A model generated the notes under the pieces. That model was not told the origin of the DNA. It searched no databases and saw only the letters and a program-made list of their open reading frames with translations. From contig JANNOG010000055.1 of assembly GCA_031398915.1 (NCBI GenBank), positions 41,280 through 105,279 of the forward strand: DNA of 64,000 bases, in the 5' to 3' direction. The position numbers were made by a program, and so were the translations under genes. This stretch comes from JANNOG01 sp031398915. Its GTDB lineage: Bacteria > Actinomycetota > Actinomycetes > Actinomycetales > JBBAYJ01. Every line of letters starts with the position of its first letter. Within the stretch, counting starts at the first letter, position 1. Positions 42,913 to 50,922 of the stretch are shown here, piece by piece.

Positions 42913-44231
42913 GCGGGCGTGGCCAACCGGGCGCCCGGTTCGTCGGTGGCGCCGTTGGGAAACCACCCGAAGGTGTCCGGCAGCAGGTGGCCCATGCGGT
43001 CTCGTTTGGTGATCAGGTAGTCGATGTTGTGGCGCTGCACCCCCGTGACGACGGGTACCCGCGCCGTTACCGACACCCCGTGCCTGACCAGGGCATCGAC
43101 CTTGGTGGGGTTGTTGGTCAGCAGTCGAATCTGGGTGAGGCCGAGGTCGACGAGGATGGCCGCGGCGGACACGTAGTCGCGCGCGTCGGCGGGCAGCCCC
43201 TGCGCGGTGTTGGCATCGACGGTGTCCAGGCCCTGGTCCTGCAGTTGATATGCGGCGATCTTGGCGGCGAGACCTATCCCCCGACCCTCGTGACCGCGCA
43301 GGTACACCAGTGCCCCACCACCGGGGCTGGCGGCGATCGCCGACAGGCTGGCGTCCAGTTGCGGACCGCAGTCACACCGCAGCGACCCCAGCGTGTCCCC
43401 GGTCAGGCACTCGGAGTGAACTCGGACCAGCGGCGCCGACCCGGCCGGCCATCCCCCGTCCGGGCGACGAGTCGTGACGGCAAGGTGCTCGTCACCGGTG
43501 AGGGTGTCGCGATACGCACTCGCCCACATCTCACCGAACCGAGTCGGCAGAGCCGCCACGGCGACCCGCCGGACCCGAGTCGTGGCGACGGTGCGTGGCG
43601 GTGACCCGGCGGCGATGTCGTGGCGGCGGCGCCACTCGATCAGGTCGGCGATCGAGACGAGCGGGATCCCGGTGGCGTCGGCCAGGGCGCGCAGACCGTC
43701 CAGACGCAGTGGCTCACCGTCGTCCCCGACGACCTCGACGATCATCGCGACCGGCGCGAGCCCGGCGATCCGACAGAGGTCGACGCCGGCCTCGGTATGC
43801 CCGGGACGTTCCAGCACACCACCGGCGCGGGCGCGCAGCGGGAAGACGTGCCCGGGGCGCACCAGATCGTCGGCGGTCGTGGTGGCGTCGGCCAGCAGGC
43901 CGATGGTCCGTGCCCGATCCGATGCGGATATCCCGGTGCTCACGCCCGTGCGGGCATCGACGCTGACGGTGTAGGCGGTGCGACGGGGATCCTGGTTGCG
44001 CGTCACCATGGGCGCCAGCGCCAGGTGATCTGCCTGCTCGTCCAGCATGGAGACGCAGAGCACACCCGAGCTGTGTCGGATCGACCAACCGACCCATTCC
44101 GGGGTCGCGAACTGGGCGGCCAGAACGATGTCCCCCTCGTTCTCACGATCGCCGGCATCGACGACCAGTACGGGTCGTCCCGCCGCCAGCGCCACGAAGG
44201 CAGACTCGATGCCGTCGAGGCTGCTGCTCAC
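42909..44231 (-). CDS. ribBA: Bifunctional DHBP synthase / GTP cyclohydrolase II RibBA
   Basis: Provides both early precursors of riboflavin. The N-terminal half (about 1-205) is RibB, with DAGDRENEGDIVLAAQF and RPGHVFPLRARAGGV binding metal and ribulose phosphate. The C-terminal half (about 230-425) is RibA with the zinc motif CLTGDTLGSLRCDCG and YLRGHEGRGIGLAAKI. 440 residues in all. GTG 44231 overlaps the ribE stop. Confidence 0.96.
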   Translation of the reverse strand: MSSSLDGIESAFVALAAGRPVLVVDAGDRENEGDIVLAAQFATPEWVGWSIRHSSGVLCVSMLDEQADHLALAPMVTRNQDPRRTAYTVSVDARTGVSTGISASDRARTIGLLADATTTADDLVRPGHVFPLRARAGGVLERPGHTEAGVDLCRIAGLAPVAMIVEVVGDDGEPLRLDGLRALADATGIPLVSIADLIEWRRRHDIAAGSPPRTVATTRVRRVAVAALPTRFGEMWASAYRDTLTGDEHLAVTTRRPDGGWPAGSAPLVRVHSECLTGDTLGSLRCDCGPQLDASLSAIAASPGGGALVYLRGHEGRGIGLAAKIAAYQLQDQGLDTVDANTAQGLPADARDYVSAAAILVDLGLTQIRLLTNNPTKVDALVRHGVSVTARVPVVTGVQRHNIDYLITKRDRMGHLLPDTFGWFPNGATDEPGARLATPA

Positions 44232-44845
44232 GCCAGTACCGTCCGCTCGGCCAGCTGAGCCTCGACGTACTTGGCCAACACGTCGACCTCGAGGTTGACC
44301 ACCTCGGCTACGGCACGCCGGCCCAGCGTCGTGTCGCGCAGAGTCGTGGGAATCAGCGAGACCTGGAACCACGGCTCGTCGGCACCGATGGGGCTGATCG
44401 CCGATACGGTCAACGAGACCCCGTCGACGGTGATCGACCCCTTCTCCACCACGTAGCGGCGGAGCTCACGCGGGAGCGAGACGGTGACGACCTCCCAGGC
44501 GTCCCCGGGGTCACGGCGAAGGATGGTCCCGGTCGCGTCGACGTGGCCCTGGACGACATGGCCACCGAATCGACCGGTGGCGGGCATCGCGCGCTCGAGA
44601 TTGACGACGGTGCCGGCGGACACGTCGGCCAGGCTGGATCGACGCAACGTCTCGGCCATGACGTCCACCTCGAAGCTGTCCCCCGTGATGGCCGTCAGGG
44701 TGAGGCAGACACCGTTGACGCTGACGGAGTCTCCGATCGACACGTCCTCGGTGACCAGCGGGCCCCGGACCCGCAGAGTGGCCGAGTCCGCCGCGTGGCG
44801 GACGTCGAGGATTGATCCCTGTTCTTCGACGATTCCCGTGAACAT
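44228..44845 (-). CDS. ribE: Riboflavin synthase alpha chain RibE
   Basis: Dismutates two lumazine molecules to riboflavin. The 205-residue protein is two tandem lumazine-binding beta-barrels: MFTGIVEEQGSI with VNGVCLTLTAI, and GHVVQGHVDATG with VDGVSLTVSAI. ATG 44845 starts the family sequence; a longer frame upstream runs into the riboswitch and is ignored. First gene after the FMN riboswitch. Called ribC in some organisms. Confidence 0.96.
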   Translation of the reverse strand: MFTGIVEEQGSILDVRHAADSATLRVRGPLVTEDVSIGDSVSVNGVCLTLTAITGDSFEVDVMAETLRRSSLADVSAGTVVNLERAMPATGRFGGHVVQGHVDATGTILRRDPGDAWEVVTVSLPRELRRYVVEKGSITVDGVSLTVSAISPIGADEPWFQVSLIPTTLRDTTLGRRAVAEVVNLEVDVLAKYVEAQLAERTVLA

Positions 44846-44882
44846 GCTCACCGACCCGTGGTGGAGATGGTGCTCCGGGTGG

Positions 44883-44932
44883 GGGCGCTGGACCGCCGGA
44901 GGTCGCCAGGGCGCAGGTGCGCCACAGCGCCC
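44883..44932 (-). promoter_or_regulatory. Nested stem-loops in the riboswitch expression platform
   Basis: In the 90 bases between the aptamer and ribE, arms GGGCGCTG and CAGCGCCC (8 perfect pairs) enclose a second hairpin GGCGCA-CC-TGCGCC at 44910-44923. There is no U-tract, so control is more likely translational or Rho-dependent than by a classic intrinsic terminator. Confidence 0.5.
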
Positions 44933-44935
44933 ACG

Positions 44936-45060
44936 ACCTCCTCCCATCCGGACTTTCACCGTCGGCCCTGGAATTCCACCAGATCAACCGGCCGCTGGCT
45001 GCGGTCGGGTCGCGGGCTGTCACCGCCGGTTCGGAGTTACACCGACCCCGGAGATCGCGG
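44936..45060 (-). ncRNA. FMN riboswitch (RFN element)
   Basis: The minus strand reads the RFN consensus in order: CTCCGGGGTCGG, GTAACTCCGAACCGGCGGTG, GCCCGCGACC, then GATCTGGTGGAATTCCAGGG, CCGACGGTGAAAGTCCGG and ATGGGAGGAG, with the outer CTCC/GGAG pairing. It binds FMN and shuts off riboflavin genes when flavin is plentiful. It lies 90 bases upstream of ribE and only 30 bases after the rpe stop, so its promoter lies inside the 3' end of rpe or is shared with it. Confidence 0.95.
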
Positions 45061-45090
45061 GTAATGCCCCGAGTGTGTCATGCACGCGCG

Positions 45091-45771
45091 TCACTTTTCG
45101 ATGTGCGCTACGCCACTGCCGCTGGACGCACGTCGGCGCAGGTCGGCAACGGCACCCGCAGCGTCCGGAGACCCGAAGACCGCGGATCCGGCGACGAACA
45201 TGTCCGCCCCGGCTTCCGCGCATCTGCCGATGGTGTCGACGGACACTCCCCCGTCGACCTGGACCCAGACGTCGAGGCCACTGGCGCGCACCGCGTCACG
45301 GACCCGCCGGACCTTCGGCAGGCAGACATCGAGGAACGGCTGGCCACCGAACCCGGGCTCCACCGTCATGATCAGAATCATGTCGAACTCGGCCAGCAGG
45401 TCGAGGTAAGCGTCGATCGCCGTGGCCGGGCGCACGGCGAGGCCGGCCCGCGCCCCGGCCGCACGGAGCGCGCGGGCCGTGCGGACCGGCGCGGCGGACG
45501 CCTCGGCATGAATCGTCACGCTCTGCGCCCCGGCGCGGGCGTAGTCGAGCGCCCACCGGTCCACGTGGTCGATCATGAGGTGGCAGTCGAGTGGGACCGG
45601 CGACACTCTCGCCATCGCCTCGACGACGGGCGAGCCGAACGTCAGGTTGGGCACGAAGTGGTTGTCCATGATGTCGACATGGGCCCAGTCGGCGTTCTCT
45701 ATCCGGCGCAGCTCGCCGCCGATGTCGGCGAAGTCCGCGGCGAGCACGCTGGGGGCGATCCGAATGGCCAC
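45091..45771 (-). CDS. rpe: Ribulose-phosphate 3-epimerase Rpe
   Basis: Interconverts ribulose 5-phosphate and xylulose 5-phosphate in the pentose phosphate pathway; ribulose 5-phosphate is also the RibB substrate. The 226-residue TIM barrel has IAPSVLAADFADIG, VDIMDNHFVPNLTFG, LDCHLMIDHVD, MTVEPGFGGQPF and VDGGVSVDTI with the expected metal-binding His and Asp residues. GTG 45771 is chosen over GTG 45780 because the family starts VAIRIAPS and TACGGT ends 7 bases upstream. Confidence 0.95.
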   Translation of the reverse strand: MAIRIAPSVLAADFADIGGELRRIENADWAHVDIMDNHFVPNLTFGSPVVEAMARVSPVPLDCHLMIDHVDRWALDYARAGAQSVTIHAEASAAPVRTARALRAAGARAGLAVRPATAIDAYLDLLAEFDMILIMTVEPGFGGQPFLDVCLPKVRRVRDAVRASGLDVWVQVDGGVSVDTIGRCAEAGADMFVAGSAVFGSPDAAGAVADLRRRASSGSGVAHIEK

Positions 45772-45778
45772 GCCCGGC

Positions 45779-45784
45779 ACCGTA
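45779..45784 (-). promoter_or_regulatory. -10-like hexamer for rpe
   Basis: TACGGT on the minus strand, 7 bases before GTG 45771, in the 47-base gap after rsmB. Confidence 0.35.
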
Positions 45785-45818
45785 ACGGCAGCGACCGCGC
45801 GGTGCGCCGCTCCTACCC

Positions 45819-47309
45819 TCAGGTGCGCCGGAGCAAGGCGAGAAACATCGCGTCCGTGCCGTGGATGTGCGGCCACAGCCGTGCGTAGGGTCCGTCGCCC
45901 AGATCGGGGATCTGGCCTCCGTCACGATCCGACATGTGCGGCCGGGCATCGATCACCGTCGACGCCGGCGCCTTGCCCCGCGCGCCGGCCTTGACCACGT
46001 CCTCGACGACCACACTGGTCTCCGCCACGTGCGGCGAGCAGGTGACGTACGCGACGACGCCACCCGGGCGACATGCCCGAACGGCGCTCGTCAGGAGTTC
46101 CCGCTGCAGTGGACCGAGCGCCGTCAGATCGCCGGGAGCGCGCCTCCACCGCGCCTCGGGGCGTCGCCGGAGCGCACCCAGGCCGGTGCAGGGAACATCC
46201 GCCAGGACCCGGTCGTAGGTGTCCGGTTCGAGGGTGCCGACCTCGCGACCGTCTTCGGTCCGGACCCGCCACCACGCCTCGGCACCGGATATGGCTGTCG
46301 CCACCAGGTCGGAACGTTGCGGGCGTACCTCGACCGACACCCCGCTCGCGCCGACGCCACGGGCCAGGGCGGACAGCAACGCCGACTTGCCACCCGGGCC
46401 GGCACACAGGTCCAGCCACCGCTGGGGTGCGCCCCCGTCGACCGCGACTGCGGTCAACGCCGTGGCGACGAGCTGACTGCCCTCGTCGGCGACCCGGATC
46501 GATCCCTGCCTGACCTCTGCCACGTCGCCGGGCGAACCGGAGTCCCAGATCCAGGCATGGGGAGACCACCGCCCGGGAACGGCGCCGCGGGCGGCCAGCG
46601 ACGCGAGTGCTGCAGGTTCCACCATTCCGGGTCGAACCAGGAGCGTGATGGCTGCCGGCGCATTGTCGGCGGCCAGCAGGGCGGGCAGTTCGCTCACCGC
46701 CCGCCCGGCCCCGACCAGACCCTGGCGCAGGGCCCGGACGATCCACTCCGGATGGGAGTAGCGGGCAGCGAGGGCGGCCTCGGTGGCAGGCGCGTCCGAC
46801 GTGTCCCCCAGCGGGGCTACCTCGTCCAGCCAGGACGTGAGGTCGCGACCCGCGATGCGCCGCAGCACCGCGTTCACGTAGCCGGACGCGCCCGCGCCGA
46901 TCTCGGCGCGCGCGACGCCCACAGTGGCCGACACGGCGGCATGGTCGGGCACTCGCATCGCCAACAACTGGTGGACGCCCATGCGGAGCACGTCGACCAC
47001 CGCCGAGTCGACGGCGGCGAGCGGTCGGTCGATCACCGTCGCGATGATCCGGTCGTAGGTGCCCTGCATCCGCAGCACGCCGTACGCGATCTCGGTCGCC
47101 AGCGCCGCGTCGCGGCCATGGACCCGCCGCTCGGTCAGCAACCGAGGCAGGGCCAGGTTGGCGTACGCGTCGTCCACGCTCACTGCCCGGATCGCCAGGT
47201 AGGCGGCCGTGCGGGCATGGTCGGGCGGCGGCAGCCGTTGGCCACGCGTCGGCGGGCGCCCCGTCGGACGGGTCGAGGGCCGCGGCGGACGTTGCCCCGT
47301 CCCGCTCAT
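45819..47309 (-). CDS. rsmB: 16S rRNA (cytosine-967-C5)-methyltransferase RsmB
   Basis: SAM-dependent m5C methyltransferase of the Sun/Fmu family. The 496-residue protein has the NusB-like N-terminal RNA-binding domain (about 30-170, with AIRAVSVDDAYANLALP), then the methyltransferase domain with LDLCAGPGGKSALLSALA and the two catalytic cysteines in DVPCTGLG and YVTCSPH. An N-terminal Pro/Arg-rich extension of about 30 residues is present. ATG 47309 overlaps the fmt TGA. Confidence 0.94.
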   Translation of the reverse strand: MSGTGQRPPRPSTRPTGRPPTRGQRLPPPDHARTAAYLAIRAVSVDDAYANLALPRLLTERRVHGRDAALATEIAYGVLRMQGTYDRIIATVIDRPLAAVDSAVVDVLRMGVHQLLAMRVPDHAAVSATVGVARAEIGAGASGYVNAVLRRIAGRDLTSWLDEVAPLGDTSDAPATEAALAARYSHPEWIVRALRQGLVGAGRAVSELPALLAADNAPAAITLLVRPGMVEPAALASLAARGAVPGRWSPHAWIWDSGSPGDVAEVRQGSIRVADEGSQLVATALTAVAVDGGAPQRWLDLCAGPGGKSALLSALARGVGASGVSVEVRPQRSDLVATAISGAEAWWRVRTEDGREVGTLEPDTYDRVLADVPCTGLGALRRRPEARWRRAPGDLTALGPLQRELLTSAVRACRPGGVVAYVTCSPHVAETSVVVEDVVKAGARGKAPASTVIDARPHMSDRDGGQIPDLGDGPYARLWPHIHGTDAMFLALLRRT

Positions 47310-48280
47310 CCGGACCGCCCGAGCGTGGCGCCGTCGAGGCCGTGTGCCCCCCGAGCCCAGTCGGTCGCCGCCATCATCCGTTTGCCGGGCGGCTGGACGT
47401 CGCCGAGGCGGACCGCAGATGTGGTGGTCCCGACGTCGACCCCGTGTCGCGAGACCCTGACCCGGCCCGGCGCGAGAGGTGGCCCGACGCCCGACGAAAC
47501 GTGACCGGACGCTTCGTGAGCGGACGCCCGGTGGTCCTGCAGCGGCCCCAACTTGACCCGGTCGGCGCCCCACCACGTCCACGGCCCGGGATCGGGAGTG
47601 CAGCCACGGATGATCCGGTCGACGGCGTACGCGGGCGTGGCGAAGGTGACCTCGGCATCGGCCACGCTCAGCTTGGGCGCGAAGCTGACGCCGTCCGCAG
47701 GTTGGGGCCGAGCCGGCAACGCCGAGGCGGCGAGGGCGTCCAGGGTGGCCACGAGGAGCTCCGATCCGTTGCGGGCGAGACGCTCGAGTACGGCACCCGC
47801 GGTCTCCGAGGGGCCCAGTGACTCGACCATGGTGGCGAGGACGGGCCCGGTGTCCAGGCCCTCGTCGAGGCGGAACACCGTCGCACCGGTCTCGGTGTCA
47901 CCCGCCATGATGGCCCGCTGCACCGGGGCTGCGCCACGCCAGGCAGGCAGGACGCTGAAGTGCAGGTTGACCCAGCCTAGGCGGGGGACGTCGAGGGCGA
48001 CGGCCGGGATCAGATTGCCGTAGGCCACGACGGGCGCGCAGTCGGGAGCCAGGGCACGCAGGCGGTCGAGGAACTCGGGATCGCGAACCCGCGCCGGGGT
48101 GAGGACGGGCACCCCCGCCGCCTCGGCCGCCTCGGCCACCGGGCTGGGCGTCGAGCGCCGGCCCCGACCCGCCGGGGCGGGTGCCCGGGTGAGGACGGCG
48201 ACCACCTCGTGCTTGGAGGCCAGGAGCGCTCGAAGAGCGGGGACCGCGACCTGTGGGGTACCGGCGAAGAGAAGTCGCAC
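47306..48280 (-). CDS. fmt: Methionyl-tRNA formyltransferase Fmt
   Basis: Formylates initiator Met-tRNA. The 324-residue protein starts VRLLFAGTPQVAVPAL and has VVAYGNLIP, VNLHFSVLPAWRGAAP (catalytic Asn and His) and FRLDEGLDTGPV (catalytic Asp), then the C-terminal tRNA-binding barrel (about 210-324). GTG 48280 shares one base with the def stop. Placed with def, which later removes the formyl group. Confidence 0.95.
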   Translation of the reverse strand: MRLLFAGTPQVAVPALRALLASKHEVVAVLTRAPAPAGRGRRSTPSPVAEAAEAAGVPVLTPARVRDPEFLDRLRALAPDCAPVVAYGNLIPAVALDVPRLGWVNLHFSVLPAWRGAAPVQRAIMAGDTETGATVFRLDEGLDTGPVLATMVESLGPSETAGAVLERLARNGSELLVATLDALAASALPARPQPADGVSFAPKLSVADAEVTFATPAYAVDRIIRGCTPDPGPWTWWGADRVKLGPLQDHRASAHEASGHVSSGVGPPLAPGRVRVSRHGVDVGTTTSAVRLGDVQPPGKRMMAATDWARGAHGLDGATLGRSG

Positions 48281-48825
48281 TAGCGCGCGGCCCCGAAGGT
48301 CGAGTGCGGACTGACCTTGACGACCGGGGTCGCCTCGCCCGCCCAATCCGCCTCGCGGATCGCCTTGAGGACGGCCTTGCGGCGTTCGCGGTCGAGGCGG
48401 TCGATGAACAGGATTCCGTCGAGGTGATCGGTCTCGTGCTGGATGGCACGCGCCAACAGAGCCGAGCCCTCCACCCGCATCGGCTCGCCGTGCATGGAGA
48501 ACCCCCTGGCGACGACGCGCATGGCTCGGGGCGTGTCGGCGTACACCCCGGGAAAGGACAGGCACCCCTCGTCGCCGTCCTGCAGGTCGTCCGAGAGGTC
48601 CAGGTCGGGGTTGACGAGATGTCCGACCACGTCGTCCACCCACCAGGTGAAGACCCGCAGGCCGACGCCGATCTGCGGGGCCGCCAAACCCGACCCCGGC
48701 GCATCCATCATGGTGTCGGTGAGGTCGGCCACCAGGGTGCGCAGTTCCTTGTCGAAGGTGGTGACCTCGACGGCCGGGGTACGCAGCACCGGGTCGCCGA
48801 AGATCCGGATGTCCTTGATTGCCAC
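48280..48825 (-). CDS. def: Peptide deformylase Def
   Basis: Metalloenzyme that removes the N-formyl group from new proteins. The 181-residue protein carries the three family motifs: GSGLAAPQ (44-51), EGCLSFPG with metal ligand Cys88, and the metal-binding QHETDH (His130, Glu131, His134). The C-terminal tail is about 25 residues longer than E. coli Def. GTG 48825 has TAGACT exactly 6 bases upstream. Confidence 0.96.
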   Translation of the reverse strand: MAIKDIRIFGDPVLRTPAVEVTTFDKELRTLVADLTDTMMDAPGSGLAAPQIGVGLRVFTWWVDDVVGHLVNPDLDLSDDLQDGDEGCLSFPGVYADTPRAMRVVARGFSMHGEPMRVEGSALLARAIQHETDHLDGILFIDRLDRERRKAVLKAIREADWAGEATPVVKVSPHSTFGAAR

Positions 48826-48831
48826 CTCGGG

Positions 48832-48837
48832 AGTCTA
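48832..48837 (-). promoter_or_regulatory. -10-like hexamer for leaderless def
   Basis: TAGACT ends 6 bases before GTG 48825, in the 22-base gap after the priA stop. Confidence 0.45.
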
Positions 48838-48847
48838 GGCGCCCCGC

Positions 48848-50893
48848 TCAGACCTCGACCGGGTCCACCCGCAGCGTGACGACGCCCGTCCGGGTGCGTC
48901 GGGCCGACCGACGGCTGAGCACGTCGCGTGCCGCCGCCGTGACGGCATCACGTCCACCCACGACCACCGCTCTCGACCGGTCGGCCTCACCGGTCGAGGC
49001 GACCGTCACCGGCCCCCAGATCTGGACGCCGACGTGTGCGTCGGGCGTCGCCACCTCCCAGAGCGCGGGTGGGTCGCCATCGTCGCGATGGCCCCGCAGC
49101 CAGGCCGTCGCCTCCGTGACGGCCTGCGGGTCGCCGGTGATCGTGGCGGCGACCGTGGCGGGCGGCAGGCCCGACTCGAGCCGGTCCTCGCACAGGCGCT
49201 GTGCCAGGCGCTCGGGGGATCCGGCGACCACCGCCTGCACGGCCGGACTCGCCGGGTCGCCCACCAATACGACGACCCCGGCAGCGGTGGCGGGTCGGAC
49301 CAGCGATACGACATGCATCCACCGGGCCACCGCGTCGGAGACGGTCGACAGTCCTGGTCGCTGGAGTACGGCGTCGACGTCCAACACCACTGCCGCGGCA
49401 TAGCCACCGGCGGCGACCGGTTCGGCCCCGGCAGTGGCGACCACGATGCACGGAGACTCGGGGATGTCGTGGATTCGCTGGCTGCCGTGGGACGTCACGA
49501 CCATGGTGTCCGGAAAGGCGCGGCCCAGTTCGTAGGCCGTGCGGGTGCCACCCACGACCGAGGCACGCAGGGTGCGCCCGCCGCATTCGGGGCAGACGAA
49601 GCCCAGGGCGTCTCGCCCGCACCAGCCGCAGTGCGGTGCCTCGTCGTGCGCTCCTGCCGCGAGGCGGCCCCCTCGACAGTGCAGACATCTGGCAGGTGTC
49701 CGACAGCGGTCGCAGGCCAGCGCCGGTGCATAGCCGCGGCGGGCGACGCTGACCAGAACCGGCCCCCGGGCCACCCCGGTCGCGATGGCGACGTGGGTGG
49801 AATGTGGCAGTCGGGCACGCGCCTCGACGGGGTCCGCCGGGCGCGGTGTCACCACCCGGGCGGACAGCCGCCGCGACGCCCTCGTGGCCTCCAGGCTCTT
49901 GAGCGCGCCGGTCCTCACCAGCCACTGGGTGTCGACGGATCGGGAATGGCCGACGAACAGCACGGCGGCTCCCGACTCGCGGGCGCGTTCGGCCGCGACG
50001 ACACGGGTGTGCCACCCCGGTGCGCGCGGCTCGACGAAGGAATCGTCTCCGTCGTCCCACACCAGCACACCGCCGAGTCGGGGCAACGGGGCGAACGCCG
50101 CCGCACGGGTGCCGACCACGACGTCCACACGTCCGTCGAGAATGTCCAGGAAGGCCCGCCACCGGGCGGCCGGGCCGAGGGCGTGGTGCAGCGCTCGGAC
50201 CCGGTGACGAGTGCCCACGGCGGTGACGACGCGCTCGACGTCGGCCGTGTCGGGCACGAGGACCAGGGCGCTCCGCCCGCCGGCCCGGACGTGATCGACA
50301 GCGAAGGCCAGAGCAGCCCAGGGGTCCGCCCAGGCGGGAAGCAGCGCTGCCGCGGCCGGTGCCTGGCCCAGGCGTACCCGGTCGAGGAAGGCGGACGCCC
50401 CGGTCACCGTCTGCCAATCACCCGGTCGCAGCTCGCCAGCGGGTGCCGCTCGCCCGGAGATGTCGGGCTCGACGGCCGCCTCGCGTTCGGCCCGGGCGTG
50501 GCGAGGTGGGACGGCGGTACGAAGGACGTCGGAGAGGGTGCCTGCGTAGTGGTCGGCTACCCGACGCGCCACCGCGACCACGTCGGGCGCGAGCACCGGG
50601 CGCGACACCACCCGACGCACGTGTCGCAGCGGTGTCACACGCTCGGTTTCCTCGGGTGTACGAACGCCCAGCACCCACCCCGCGACGTCGGCGCCGGCGA
50701 ATGGCACCCGGACCTGGACGCCGGTGACCAGGCCGGGGGCCGTCCGGGCGTCCACCGCATAGGTGAAGGGATGGTCGAGGTCGGGCCCGGGCGCATCGAC
50801 GCAGACGTCGGCCACCAGTACGACATCGCCCACCGTGGATCGCCGCGATCTCACCGGACGTCGACCGAAGAGCACCGCAGCGCCGTCGTTCAC
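48848..50893 (-). CDS. priA: PriA-like primosomal protein N' with degenerate helicase motifs
   Basis: Homologue of the replication-restart factor PriA. The 681-residue protein keeps the N-terminal 3'-end-binding domain (ADVCVDAPGPDLDHPFTY) and the zinc cysteines (CDRCRTPARCLHC; CGWCGRDALGFVCPEC), but the expected Walker A GxTGSGKT is absent (the region reads SALVLVPDTADVERV) and the DEEH motif is replaced by WDDGDDSF. It is therefore unlikely to be an active helicase and more likely a scaffold, as noted for other actinobacterial PriA proteins. GTG 50893 lies 29 bases after metK; an open frame continues upstream into metK but is not used. Confidence 0.9.
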   Translation of the reverse strand: MNDGAAVLFGRRPVRSRRSTVGDVVLVADVCVDAPGPDLDHPFTYAVDARTAPGLVTGVQVRVPFAGADVAGWVLGVRTPEETERVTPLRHVRRVVSRPVLAPDVVAVARRVADHYAGTLSDVLRTAVPPRHARAEREAAVEPDISGRAAPAGELRPGDWQTVTGASAFLDRVRLGQAPAAAALLPAWADPWAALAFAVDHVRAGGRSALVLVPDTADVERVVTAVGTRHRVRALHHALGPAARWRAFLDILDGRVDVVVGTRAAAFAPLPRLGGVLVWDDGDDSFVEPRAPGWHTRVVAAERARESGAAVLFVGHSRSVDTQWLVRTGALKSLEATRASRRLSARVVTPRPADPVEARARLPHSTHVAIATGVARGPVLVSVARRGYAPALACDRCRTPARCLHCRGGRLAAGAHDEAPHCGWCGRDALGFVCPECGGRTLRASVVGGTRTAYELGRAFPDTMVVTSHGSQRIHDIPESPCIVVATAGAEPVAAGGYAAAVVLDVDAVLQRPGLSTVSDAVARWMHVVSLVRPATAAGVVVLVGDPASPAVQAVVAGSPERLAQRLCEDRLESGLPPATVAATITGDPQAVTEATAWLRGHRDDGDPPALWEVATPDAHVGVQIWGPVTVASTGEADRSRAVVVGGRDAVTAAARDVLSRRSARRTRTGVVTLRVDPVEV

Positions 50894-50922
50894 CGCCCGT
50901 GCCTCGAATGACCCGGAGTCGG

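Noticed and set aside
45861..47504. 547-codon open frame on the plus strand across rsmB
   Set aside because: Antisense to rsmB, with no recognisable domain and no ribosome binding site or -10-like box.
49034..50911. 625-codon open frame on the plus strand across priA
   Set aside because: Antisense to the well-supported priA zinc and DNA-binding motifs; composition is that of a shadow.
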